Both the position numbers and the translations under genes were made by a program. Positions 1-12,059 of a DNA stretch of 64,000 nucleotides are shown here, in pieces. The notes under the pieces were generated by a model. That model was not told the DNA's origin, did no database searches, and worked only from the letters and a program-made list of their open reading frames with translations. The stretch lies in NCBI GenBank assembly GCA_963556195.1, contig CAUVYP010001198.1:186001-250000 (forward strand), given 5' to 3'. How positions within the stretch are numbered: position 1 is the first letter of the stretch; every line of letters begins with the position of its first letter. Origin of the DNA: Sepiola atlantica (Eukaryota; Mollusca; Cephalopoda; Sepiida; Sepiolidae).

Positions 1-1818
1 CCACATTTATTCGAATTGTACCACGAAACTTTAAAGACAGTCGCGGATAGGCCTCTTCAACTGAAGTACCAAGTTTCAGAAGTGCAGCTCTTGTACTGCC
101 GGAGATATGTCGATACAAACTGAATACGCAAAACATCAACAAAATTTAGCGCGTTTAAAAGTTGATATCGCTTTTGTTTATAACTTCAACATTTATTCGA
201 ATTGTGCAACGAAACTTTGCAGACAGTCGGGGAGACAGATTTACTACTGAAGTACCAAGTTTCAGAAGTGCAGCTCTTGTACTGCCGGAGATATGTCGAT
301 ACAAACTGAATACGCAAAACATCAACAAAATTTAGCGCGTTTTAAAGTTGATATCGCTTTTGTTAATAACTTCCACATTTATTCGAATTGTGCCACCAAA
401 CTATGCAGACAGTCGCTGAGACATATTGTCTACTGAAGTACCAAGTTTCAGAAGTGCAGCTCTTGTACTGCCGGAGATATGTCGATACAAACTGAATACG
501 CAAAACATCAGCAAAATTTAGCGCGTTTTAATGTTGATATCGCTTTTGTTAATAACTTCCACATTTATTCGAATTGTGCCACGAAACTTTGCAGAGACCC
601 GCGGAGAACTGTTTTCTACTGAAGTACCAAGTTTCAGAAGTGCAGCTCTTGTACTGCCGGAGATATGTCGATCAAACTAAATACGCAAAACATCAACAAA
701 ATTTAGCGCGTTTTAAAGTTGATATCGCTTTTGTTAATAACTTCCATATTTATTCGAATTGTACATCGAAACTTTGCAGACAGTCGCGGATAGGCCTCTT
801 CAACTGAAGTACCAAGTTTCAGAAGTGCAGCTTTTGTACTGCCGGAGATATGTCGATACAAACTGAATACGCAAAACATCAACAAAATTTAGCGCGTTTA
901 AAAGTTGATATCGCTTTTGTTTATAACTTCCACATTTATTCGAATTGTGCCACGAAACTTTGCAGACAGTCGCGGAGACAGATTTACTACTGAAGTACCA
1001 AGTTTCAGAAGTGCAGCTCTTGTACTGCCGGAGATATGTCGATACAAACTGAATACGCAAAACATCAACAAAATTTAGCGCGTTTTAAAGTTGATATCGC
1101 TTTTGTTTATAACTTTCACATTTATTCGAATTGTACCACTAAACTTTGCAGACAGTCGCGGATAGGCCTCTTCAACGGAAGTACTAAGTTTCAGAAGTGC
1201 AGCTCTTGTACTGCCGGAGATATGTCGATACAAACTGAATACGCAAAACATCAACAAAATTTAGCGCGTTTAAAAGTTGATATCGCTTTTGTTTATAACT
1301 TCCACATTTATTTGAATTGTGCCACGAAACTTTGCAGACAGTCACGGAGACAGATTTACTACTGAAGTACCAAGTTTCAGAAGTGCAGCTCTTGTACGGC
1401 CGGAGATATGTCGATACAAACTGAATACGCAAAACATCAACAAAATTTAGCGCGTTTTAAAGTTGATATCGCTTTTGTTAATAACTTCCAGATTTATTCG
1501 AATTGTACCACGAAACTTTGCAGACAGTCGCGGATAGGCCTTTTCTACTGAAGTACGAATTTTTAGAAGTGCAGCTCTTGTACTGCCGGAGATATGTCGA
1601 TACAAACCGAATACGCAAAACATCAACAACATTTAGCGCGTTTTGAAGTTGATATCGCTTTTGTTAATAACTTCAATATTTATTCGAATTGTGCCACGAA
1701 ACTTTGCAGACAGTCGCGGAGACTGATTTTCTACTGAAGTATCAAGTTTCAGAAGTGCAGCTCTTGTACTGCCGGAGATATGTCGATACAAACTGAATAC
1801 GCAAAACATGAACAAAAT
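1..1818 (+). repeat. Left-edge monomers, diverged relatives of the 14/17-mer unit
   Basis: This stretch holds a 145 bp partial monomer and nine full ones (146, 332, 518, 703, 889, 1075, 1261, 1447, 1633). The 518 monomer has GAGACCCGCGG and a one-base deletion giving GTCGATCAAAC; both features recur at 3865, 6473 and 9081. The segment around 518-1074 therefore matches 3865-4421 at an offset of 3,347 bp. The remaining monomers alternate between GGATAGGCC and CAGATTTACTAC window types and are more divergent than the units to the right. No gene is seen. Confidence 0.85.
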
Positions 1819-3120
1819 TTAGCGCGTTTTAAAGTTGATATCGCTTTTGTTAATAACTTCCACATTTATTCGAATTGTGCCACGAAACTTTGCAGACAGT
1901 CGCAGCGACATGTTTTCCACTGAAGTACCAAGTTTCAGAAGTGCAGCTCTTGTACTGCCGGAAATATGTCGATACAAACTGAATACGCAAAACATCAACA
2001 AAATTTAGCGCGTTTTAAAGTTGATATCGCTTTTGTTAATAACTTCCACATTTATTCGAATTGTACCACGAAACTTTGCAGACAGTCGCGGATAGGCCTC
2101 TTCAACTGAAGTACCAAGTTTCAGAAGTGCAGCTCTTGTACTGCCGGAGATATGTCGATACAAACTGAATACGCAAAACATCAACAAAATTTAGCGCGTT
2201 TAAAAGTTGATATCGCTTTTGTTTATAACTTCCACATTTATTCGAATTGTGCCACGAAACTTTGCAGACAGTCGCGGAGACATATTGTCTACTGAAATAC
2301 CAAGTTTCAGAAGTGCAGCTCTTGTACTGCCGGAGATATGTCGATACAAACTGAATACGCAAAACATCAACAAAATTTAGCGCGTTGTAAAGTTGATATC
2401 GCTTTTGTTAATAACTTCCACATTTATTCGAATTGTACCACGAAACTTTGCAGACAGTCGCGGATAGGCCTCTTCAACTGAAGTACCAAGTTTCAGAAGT
2501 GTAGCTCTGTAACTACCGGAGATATGTCGATAAAAACTACATACGCAAAACATCAACAAAATTTAGCGCGTTTTAAAGTTGATATCGCTTTTGTTAATAA
2601 CTTCCACATTTATTCGAATTGTACCACGAAACTTTGCAGACAGTCGCGGATTGGCCTCTTCAACTGAAGTACCAAGTTTCAGAAGTGCAGCTCTTGTACT
2701 GCCGGAGATATGTCGATACAAACTAAATACGCAAAACATCAACAAAATTTAGCGCGTTTTAAAGTTGATATCGCTTTTGTTAATAACTTCCACATTTATT
2801 CGAATTGTGCCACGAAACTTTGCAGACAGTCGCGGAGACATGTTTTCTACTGAAGTACCAAGTTCCAGAAGTGCAGCTTTTGTACTGCCGGAGATATGTC
2901 GATACAAACTGAATACGCAAAACATCAACAAAATTTAGCGCGTTTTAAAGTTGATATCGCTTTTGTTAATAACTTCCACATTTATTCGAATTGTACCACG
3001 AAACTTTGCAGACAGTCGAAGATAGGCCTTTTCTACTGAAGTACCAAGTTTCAGAAGTGCAGCTCTTGTGCTGCCGGAGATATGTCGATACAAACTGAAT
3101 ACGCAAAACATCAACAAAAT

Positions 3121-3678
3121 TTAGCGCGTTTTAAAGTTGATATCGCTTTTGTTAATAACTTCAATATTTATTCGAATTGTGCCACGAAAATTTGCAGACA
3201 GTCGCGAAGAATTGTTTTCTACTGAAGTACCAAGTTTCAGAAGTGCAGCTTTTGTACTGCCGGAGACATGTCGATACAAACTGAATGCGCAAAACATCAA
3301 CAAAATTTAGCGCGTTTTAAAGTTTATATCGCTTTTGTTAATAACTTCCACATTTATTCGAATTGTGCCACGAAACTTTGCAGACAGTCGCGGATAGGCC
3401 TCCTATACTGAAGTACCAAGTTTCAGAAGTGCAGCTCTTGTACTGCCGGAGATATGTCGATACAAACTGAATACGCAAAACATCAACAAAATTTAGCGCG
3501 TTTTAAAGTTGATATCGCTTTTGTTTATAACTTCCACATTTATTCGAATTGTGCCACGAAACTTTGCAGACAATCGCGGATAGGCCTTTTCTACTGAAGT
3601 ACCAAGTTCCAGAAGTGCAGCTTTTGTACTGCCGGAGATATGTCGATACAAACTGAATACGCAAAACATGAACAAAAT
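3121..3678 (+). repeat. Three-monomer segment present in U1 but absent from U2 and U3
   Basis: Monomers at 3121 (TTCAATATTT, AAGAATTGTTTTC), 3307 (GGATAGGCCTCCTATACTG) and 3493 have no counterpart in the two following units, where the flanking monomers join directly (6101 to 6287 and 8709 to 8895). Related monomers reappear at 11502-11873 and 12990-13361. The simplest reading is a 558 bp deletion in the ancestor of U2 and U3, though an insertion in U1 is possible. Confidence 0.7.
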
Positions 3679-4607
3679 TTAGCGCGTTTTAAAGTTGATA
3701 TCGCTTTTGTTAATAACTTCCACATTTATTCGAATTGTACCACGAAACTTTGCAGACAGTCGCGGATAGGCTTTTACTACTGAAGTACCAAGTTTCAGAA
3801 GTGCAGCTTTTGTACTGCCGGAGATATTTCGATTCAAACTGAATACGCAAAACATGAACAAAATTTAGCGCGTTTTAAAGTTGATATCGCTTTTGTTAAT
3901 AACTTCCACATTTATTCGAATTGTGCCACGAAACTTTGCAGAGACCCGCGGAGAACTGTTTTCTACTGAAGTACCAAGTTTCAGAAGTGCAGCTCTTGTA
4001 CTGCCGGAGATATGTCGATCAAACTGAATACGCAAAACATCAACAAAATTTAGCGCGTTTTAAAGTTGATATCGCTTTTGTTAATAACTTCTACATTTAT
4101 TCGAATTGTACATCGAAACTTTGCAGACAGTCGCGGATAAGCCTCTTCAACTTAAGTACCAAGTTTAAGAAGTGCAGCTTTTGTACTGCCGGAGATATGT
4201 CGATACAAACTGAATACGAAAAACATCAACAAAATTTAGCGCGTTTAAAAGTTGATATCGCTTTATTTTATAACTTCCACATTTATTCAAATTGTGCCAC
4301 GAAACTTTGCAGACAGTCGCTGAGACAGATTTACTACTGAAGTACCAAGTTTCAGAAGTGCAGCTCTTGTACTGCCGGAGATATGTCGATACAAACTGAA
4401 TACGCAAAACATCAACAAAATTTAGCGCGTTTTAAAGTTGATATCGCTTTTGTTAATAACTTCCACATTTATTCGAATTGTGCCACCAAACTTTGCAGAC
4501 AGTCGCAGAGACATATTGTCTACTGAAGTACCAAGTTTCAGAAGTGCAGCTCTTGTACTGCCGGAGATATGTCGATACAAACTGAATACGCAAAACATCA
4601 AAAAACT

Positions 4608-4798
4608 TTAGCGCGTTTTAAAGTTGATATCGCTTTTGTTAATAACTTCCAAATTTATTTATTTTAATTGTGCCACGAAACTTTGCAGACAGTCGCGGAG
4701 ACATTTTTTGCTACTGAAGTACCAAGTTTCAGAAGTGCAGCTCTTGTACTGCCGGAGATATGTCGATACAAACTGAATACGCAAAACATCAACAAAAT
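4608..4798 (+). repeat. 191 bp length-variant monomer, copy 1
   Basis: The usual CACATTTATTCGAATTG is replaced by AAATTTATTTATTTTAATTG (+4 bp, apparently a small TTTA expansion). The window region has one extra base in CATTTTTTGCTACTG. Exact counterparts are at 7216 and 9824, so it tags the 14/17-mer unit. Confidence 0.85.
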
Positions 4799-4984
4799 TT
4801 AGCGCGTTTTAAAGTTGATATCGCTTTTGTTAATAACTTCCACATTTATTCGAATTGTACCACGAAACTTTGAAGACAGTCGCGGATAGGCCTTTTCTAC
4901 TGAAGTACCAAGTTTCAGAAGTGCAGCTTTTGTACTGCCGGAGATATGTCGATACAAACTGAATACGCAAAACATCAACAAAAT

Positions 4985-7592
4985 TTAGCCCGTTTTAAAG
5001 TTGATATCGCTTTTGTTAATAACTTCCACATTTATTCGAATTGTGCCACGAAACTTTGCAGACAGTCGCAGCGACATGTTTTCCACTGAAGTACCAAGTT
5101 TCAGAAGTGCAGCTCTTGTACTGCCGGAGATATGTCGATACAAACTGAATACGCAAAACATCAACAAAATTTAGCGCGTTTTAAAGTTGATATCGCTTTT
5201 GTTAATAACTTCCACATTTATTCGAATTGTACCACGAAACTTTGCAGACAGTCGCGGATAGGCCTCTTCAACTGAAGTACCAAGTTTCAGAAGTGCAGCT
5301 CTTGTACTGCCGGAGATATGTCGATACAAACTGAATACGCAAAACATCAACAAAATTTAGCGCGTTTAAAAGTTGATATCGCTTTTGTTTATAACTTCCA
5401 CATTTATTTTAATTGTGCCACGAAACTTTGCAGACAGTCGCGGAGACATATTGTCTACTGAAATGCCAAGTTTCAGAAGTGCAGCTCTTGTACTGCCGGA
5501 GATATGTCGATACAAACTGAATACGCAAAACATCAACAAAATTTAGCGCGTTGTAAAGTTGATATCGCTTTTGTTAATAACTTCCACATTTATTCGAATT
5601 GTACCACGAAACTTTGCAGACAGTCGCGGATAGGCCTCTTCAACTGAAGTACCAAGTTTCAGAAGTGTAGCTCTGTTACTACCGGAGATATGTCGATAAA
5701 AACTACATACGCAAAACATCAACAAAATTTAGCGCGTTTTAAAGTTGATATCGCTTTTGTTAATAACTTCCACATTTATTCGAATTGTACCACGAAACTT
5801 TGCAGACAGTCGCGGATAGGCCTCTTCAACTTAAGTACCAAGTTTCAGAAGTGCAGCTCTTGTACTGCCGGAGATATGTCGATACAAACTAAATACGCAA
5901 AACATCAACAAAATTTAGCGCGTTTTAAAGTTGATATCGCTTTTGTTAATAACTTCCACATTTATTCGAATTGTGCCACGAAACTTTGCAGACAGTCGCG
6001 GAGACATGTTTTCTACTGAAGTACCAAGTTCCAGAAGTGCAGCTTTTGTACTGCCGGAGATATGTCGATACAAACTGAATACGCAAAACATCAACAAAAT
6101 TTAGCGCGTTTTGAAGTTGATATCGCTTTTGTTAATAACTTCCACATTTATTCGAATTGTACCACGAAACTTTGCAGACAGTCGAAGATAGGCCTTTTCT
6201 ACTGAAGTACCAAGTTTCAGAAGTGCAGCTCTTGTTCTGCCGGAGATATGTCGATACAAACTGAATACGCAAAACATGAACAAAATTTAGCGCGTTTTAA
6301 AGTTGATATCGCTTTTGTTAATAACTTCCACATTTATTCGAATTGTACCACGAAACTTTGCAGACAGTCGCGGATAGGCTTTTACTACTGAAGTACCAAG
6401 TTTCAGAAGTGCAGCTTTTGTACTGCCGGAGATATTTCGATTCAAACTGAATACGCAAAACATGAACAAAATTTAGCGCGTTTTAAAGTTGATATCGCTT
6501 TTGTTAATAACTTCCACATTTATTCGAATTGTGCCACGAAACTTTGCAGAGACCCGCGGAGAACTGTTTTTTACTGAAGTACCAAGTTTCAGAAGTGCAG
6601 CTCTTGTACTGCCGGAGATATGTCGATCAAACTGAATACGCAAAACATCAACAAAATTTAGCGCGTTTTAAAGTTGATATCGCTTTTGTTAATAACTTCC
6701 ACATTTATTCGAATTGTACATCGAAACTTTGCAGACAGTCGCGGATAAGCCTCTTCAACTGAAGTACCAAGTTTCAGAAGTGCAGCTTTTGTACTGCCGG
6801 AGATATGTCGATACAAACTGAATACGCAAAACATCAACAAAATTTAGCGCGTTTAAACGTTGATATCGCTTTTTTTTATAACTTCCACATTTATTCAAAT
6901 TGTGCCACGAAACTTTGCAGACAGTCGCTGAGACAGATTTACTACTGAAGTACCAAGTTTCAGAAGTGCAGCTCTTGTACTGCCGGAGATATGTCGATAC
7001 AAACTGAATACGCAAAACATCAACAAAATTTAGCGCGTTTTAAAGTTGATATCGCTTTTGTTAATAACTTCCACATTTATTCGAATTGTGCCACCAAACT
7101 TTGCAGACAGTCGCAGAGACATATTGTCTACTGAAGTACCAAGTTTCAGAAGTGCAGCTCTTGTACTGCCGGAGATATGTCGATACAAACTGAATACGCA
7201 AAACATCAAAAAACTTTAGCGCGTTTTAAAGTTGATATCGCTTTTGTTAATAACTTCCAAATTTATTTATTTTAATTGTGCCACGAAACTTTGCAGACAG
7301 TCGCGGAGACATTTTTTGCTACTGAAGTACCAAGTTTCAGAAGTGCAGCTCTTGTACTGCCGGAGATATGTCGATACAAACTGAATACGCAAAACATCAA
7401 CAAAATTTAGCGCGTTTTAAAGTTGATATCGCTTTTGTTAATAACTTCCACATTTATTCGAATTGTACCACGAAACTTTGAAGACAGTCGCGGATAGGCC
7501 TTTTCTACTGAAGTACCAAGTTTCAGAAGTGCAGCTTTTGTACTGCCGGAGATATGTCGATACAAACTGAATACGCAAAACATCAACAAAAT
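4985..7592 (+). repeat. Higher-order unit U2, 14 monomers, 2,608 bp
   Basis: The unit starts with the private variant TTAGCCCG and ends with the monomer carrying AAACTTTGAAGACAG. Its order of classes, its 185 bp monomer (6473) and its 191 bp monomer (7216) are repeated in U3 at exactly 2,608 bp. By eye I find only isolated differences between U2 and U3, for example CTTGTTCTG at about 6231 against CTTGTGCTG at 8839, and GTAAAGTTG near 5553 against GTAAAGCTG near 8161. Confidence 0.9.
7216..7406 (+). repeat. 191 bp length-variant monomer, copy 2
   Basis: It carries the same TTTATTTATTTTAATTG expansion and extra G in TTTTTTGCTACTG as the copies at 4608 and 9824, at spacings of exactly 2,608 bp. 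Confidence 0.85.
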
Positions 7593-10200
7593 TTAGCCCG
7601 TTTTAAAGTTGATATCGCTTTTGTTAATAACTTCCACATTTATTCGAATTGTGCCACGAAACTTTGCAGACAGTCGCAGCGACATGTTTTCCACTGAAGT
7701 ACCAAGTTTCAGAAGTGCAGCTCTTGTACTGCCGGAGATATGTCGATACAAACTGAATACGCAAAACATCAACAAAATTTAGCGCGTTTTAAAGTTGATA
7801 TCGCTTTTGTTAATAACTTCCACATTTATTCGAATTGTACCACGAAACTTTGCAGACAGTCGCGGATAGGCCTCTTCAACTGAAGTACCAAGTTTCAGAA
7901 GTGCAGCTCTTGTACTGCCGGAGATATGTCGATACAAACTGAATACGCAAAACATCAACAAAATTTAGCGCGTTTAAAAGTTGATATCGCTTTTGTTTAT
8001 AACTTCCACATTTATTTTAATTGTGCCACGAAACTTTGCAGACAGTCGCGGAGACATATTGTCTACTGAAATGCCAAGTTTCAGAAGTGCAGCTCTTGTA
8101 CTGCCGGAGATATGTCGATACAAACTGAATACGCAAAACATCAACAAAATTTAGCGCGTTGTAAAGCTGATATCGCTTTTGTTAATAACTTCCACATTTA
8201 TTCGAATTGTACCACGAAACTTTGCAGACAGTCGCGGATAGGCCTCTTCAACTGAAGTACCAAGTTTCAGAAGTGTAGCTCTGTTACTACCGGAGATATG
8301 TCGATAAAAACTACATACGCAAAACATCAACAAAATTTAGCGCGTTTTAAAGTTGATATCGCTTTTGTTAATAACTTCCACATTTATTCGAATTGTACCA
8401 CGAAACTTTGCAGACAGTCGCGGATAGGCCTCTTCAACTTAAGTACCAAGTTTCAGAAGTGCAGCTCTTGTACTGCCGGAGATATGTCGATACAAACTAA
8501 ATACGCAAAACATCAACAAAATTTAGCGCGTTTTAAAGTTGATATCGCTTTTGTTAATAACTTCCACATTTATTCGAATTGTGCCACGAAACTTTGCAGA
8601 CAGTCGCGGAGACATGTTTTCTACTGAAGTACCAAGTTCCAGAAGTGCAGCTTTTGTACTGCCGGAGATATGTCGATACAAACTGAATACGCAAAACATC
8701 AACAAAATTTAGCGCGTTTTGAAGTTGATATCGCTTTTGTTAATAACTTCCACATTTATTCGAATTGTACCACGAAACTTTGCAGACAGTCGAAGATAGG
8801 CCTTTTCTACTGAAGTACCAAGTTTCAGAAGTGCAGCTCTTGTGCTGCCGGAGATATGTCGATACAAACTGAATACGCAAAACATGAACAAAATTTAGCG
8901 CGTTTTAAAGTTGATATCGCTTTTGTTAATAACTTCCACATTTATTCGAATTGTACCACGAAACTTTGCAGACAGTCGCGGATAGGCTTTTACTACTGAA
9001 GTACCAAGTTTCAGAAGTGCAGCTTTTGTACTGCCGGAGATATTTCGATTCAAACTGAATACGCAAAACATGAACAAAATTTAGCGCGTTTTAAAGTTGA
9101 TATCGCTTTTGTTAATAACTTCCACATTTATTCGAATTGTGCCACGAAACTTTGCAGAGACCCGCGGAGAACTGTTTTTTACTGAAGTACCAAGTTTCAG
9201 AAGTGCAGCTCTTGTACTGCCGGAGATATGTCGATCAAACTGAATACGCAAAACATCAACAAAATTTAGCGCGTTTTAAAGTTGATATCGCTTTTGTTAA
9301 TAACTTCCACATTTATTCGAATTGTACATCGAAACTTTGCAGACAGTCGCGGATAAGCCTCTTCAACTGAAGTACCAAGTTTCAGAAGTGCAGCTTTTGT
9401 ACTGCCGGAGATATGTCGATACAAACTGAATACGCAAAACATCAACAAAATTTAGCGCGTTTAAACGTTGATATCGCTTTTTTTTATAACTTCCACATTT
9501 ATTCAAATTGTGCCACGAAACTTTGCAGACAGTCGCTGAGACAGATTTACTACTGAAGTACCAAGTTTCAGAAGTGCAGCTCTTGTACTGCCGGAGATAT
9601 GTCGATACAAACTGAATACGCAAAACATCAACAAAATTTAGCGCGTTTTAAAGTTGATATCGCTTTTGTTAATAACTTCCACATTTATTCGAATTGTGCC
9701 ACCAAACTTTGCAGACAGTCGCAGAGACATATTGTCTACTGAAGTACCAAGTTCCAGAAGTGCAGCTCTTGTACTGCCGGAGATATGTCGATACAAACTG
9801 AATACGCAAAACATCAAAAAACTTTAGCGCGTTTTAAAGTTGATATCGCTTTTGTTAATAACTTCCAAATTTATTTATTTTAATTGTGCCACGAAACTTT
9901 GCAGACAGTCGCGGAGACATTTTTTGCTACTGAAGTACCAAGTTTCAGAAGTGCAGCTCTTGTACTGCCGGAGATATGTCGATACAAACTGAATACGCAA
10001 AACATCAACAAAATTTAGCGCGTTTTAAAGTTGATATCGCTTTTGTTAATAACTTCCACATTTATTCGAATTGTACCACGAAACTTTGAAGACAGTCGCG
10101 GATAGGCCTTTTCTACTGAAGAACCAAGTTTCAGAAGTGCAGCTTTTGTACTGCCGGAGATATGTCGATACAAACTGAATACGCAAAACATCAACAAAAT
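7593..10200 (+). repeat. Higher-order unit U3, 14 monomers, 2,608 bp
   Basis: It is a near-perfect copy of U2. It keeps TTAGCCCG at its start, GATTCAAACTG with GATATTTCG in the 8895 monomer, the 185 bp monomer at 9081 and the 191 bp monomer at 9824. U3 and U2 are the clearest pair of equal-length units in the left domain and imply a recent duplication of one 2.6 kb block. Confidence 0.9.
9824..10014 (+). repeat. 191 bp length-variant monomer, copy 3
   Basis: This is the third copy of the TTTA-expanded monomer. No later monomer in the window has this expansion, so the 14-mer family with its length tag ends near here. Confidence 0.85.
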
Positions 10201-11316
10201 TTAGCCCGTTTTAAAGTTGATATCGCTTTTGTTAATAACTTCCACATTTATTCGAATTGTGCCACGAAACTTTGCAGACAGTCGCAGTGCCATGTTTTCC
10301 ACTGAAGTACCAAGTTTCAGAAGTGCAGCTCTTGTACTGCCGGAGATATGTCGATACAAACTGAATACGCAAAACATCAACAAAATTTAGCGCATTTTAA
10401 AGTTGATATCGCTTTTGTTAATAACTTCCACATTTATTCGAATTGTACCACGAAACTTTGCAGACAGTCGCGGATAGGCCTCTTCAACTGAAGTACCAAG
10501 TTTCAGAAGTGCAGCTCTTGTACTGCCGGAGATATGTCGATACAAACTGAATACGCAAAACATCAACAAAATTTAGCGCGTTTAAAAGTTGATATCGCTT
10601 TTGTTTATAACTTCCACATTTATTTTAATTGTGCCACGAAACTTTGCAGACAGTCGCGGAGACATATTGTCTACTGAAATACGAAGTTTCAGAAGTGCAG
10701 CTCTTGTACTGCCGGAGATATGTCGATACAAACTGAATACGCAAAACATCAACAAAATTTAGCGCGTTGTAAAGTTGATATCGCTTTTGTTAATAACTTC
10801 CACATTTATTCGAATTGTACCACGAAACTTTGCAGACAGTCGCGGATAGGCCTCTTCAACTGAAGTACCAAGTTTCAGAAGTGTAGCTCTGTTACTACCG
10901 GAGATATGTCGATAAAAACTACATACGCAAAACATCAACAAAATTTAGCGCGTTTTAAAGTTGATATCGCTTTTGTTAATAACTTCCACATTTATTCGAA
11001 TTGTACCACGAAACTTTGCAGACAGTCGCGGATAGGCCTCTTCAACTTAAGAACCAAGTTTCAGAAGTGCAGCTCTTGTACTGCCGGAGATATGTCGATA
11101 CAAACTAAATACGCAAAACATCAACAAAATTTAGCGCGTTTTAAAGTTGATATCGCTTTTGTTAATAACTTCCACATTTATTCGAATTGTGCCACGAAAC
11201 TTTGCAGACAGTCGCGGAGACATGTTTTCTACTGAAGTACCAAGGTCCAGAAGTGCAGCTTTTGTACTGCCGGAGATATGTCGATACAAACTGAATACGC
11301 AAAACATCAACAAAAT
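10201..11316 (+). repeat. Truncated higher-order unit U4, six monomers
   Basis: It begins with the TTAGCCCG marker and follows U3 at an offset of 2,608 bp through the monomers at 10387, 10573, 10759, 10945 and 11131. It has more differences than U2 and U3 show between them, for example CAGTGCCATG at 10285 and GCGCATTTT at 10391. After 11317 the order changes and an 8-monomer period takes over. The last four monomers also belong to the first 8-mer. Confidence 0.8.
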
Positions 11317-12059
11317 TTAGCGCGTTTTAAAGTTGATATCGCTTTTGTTAATAACTTCCACATTTATTCGAATTGTACCACGAAACATGCAGACAGTCGA
11401 AGATAGGCCTTTTCTACTGAAGTACCAAGTTTCAGAAGTGCAGCTCTTGTGCTGCCGGAGATATGTCGATACAAACTGAATACGCAAAACATCAACAAAA
11501 TTTAGCGCGTTTTAAAGTTGATATCGCTTTTGTTAATAACTTCAATATTTATTCGAATTGTGCCACGAAACTTTGCAGACAGTCGCGGATAGGCCTCTTA
11601 TACTGTAGTACCAAGTTTCAGAAGTGCAGCTCTTGTACTGCCGGAGATATGTCGATACAAACTGAATACGCAAAACATCAACAAAATTTAGCGCGTTTTA
11701 AAGTTGATATCGCTTTTGTTTATAACTTCCACATTTATTCGAATTGTGCCACGAAACTTTGCAGACAATCGCGGATAGGCCTTTTCTACTGAAGTACCAA
11801 GTTCCAGAAGTGCAGCTTTTGTACTGCCGGAGATATGTCGATACAAACTGAATACGCAAAACATCAACAAAATTTAGCGCGTTTTAAAGTTGATATCGCT
11901 TTTGTTAATAACTTCCACATTTATTCGAATTGTACCACGAAACTTTGCAGACAGTCGCGGATAGGCTTCTTCAACTGAAGTACCAAGTTTCAGAAGTGCA
12001 GCTCTTGTACTACCGGAGATATGTCGATACAAACTACATACGCAAAACATTAACAAAAT
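10573..12059 (+). repeat. 8-monomer unit, copy 1, 1,487 bp
   Basis: Monomers 10573, 10759, 10945, 11131, 11317, 11502, 11688 and 11874 repeat in the same order from 12060. Tags shared by both copies include CTACTGAAATACGAAG, CTCTGTTACTACCGG, AACTTAAGAACC and CTTATACTGTAG. Copy 1 is one base short because the 11317 monomer reads CGAAACATGCAG instead of CGAAACTTTGCAG. Confidence 0.9.

Larger units (their letters stand above)
1819..4984 (+). repeat. Higher-order unit U1, 17 monomers, 3,166 bp
   Basis: The unit begins with a monomer carrying CAGCGACATGTTTTCCACTG, a marker repeated at 4985 and 7593 and, with changes, at 10201. U1 aligns with U2 at an offset of 3,166 bp up to about 3120, and at 2,608 bp from 3679 on. 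It therefore contains three monomers (3121-3678) that U2 and U3 lack. It includes the 185 bp monomer at 3865 and the 191 bp monomer at 4608, which make the unit 4 bp longer than 17 times 186. Confidence 0.85.

Noticed and set aside
5690..6019. Plus-strand frames of 109 codons (also at 8298, 10906, 11463, 12393, 12951, 17787 and others)
   Set aside because: They appear where the TACTGAAG stop is mutated (TTAAG, TCAAG, GTAG) and simply run through two monomers. They read the same satellite in another frame.
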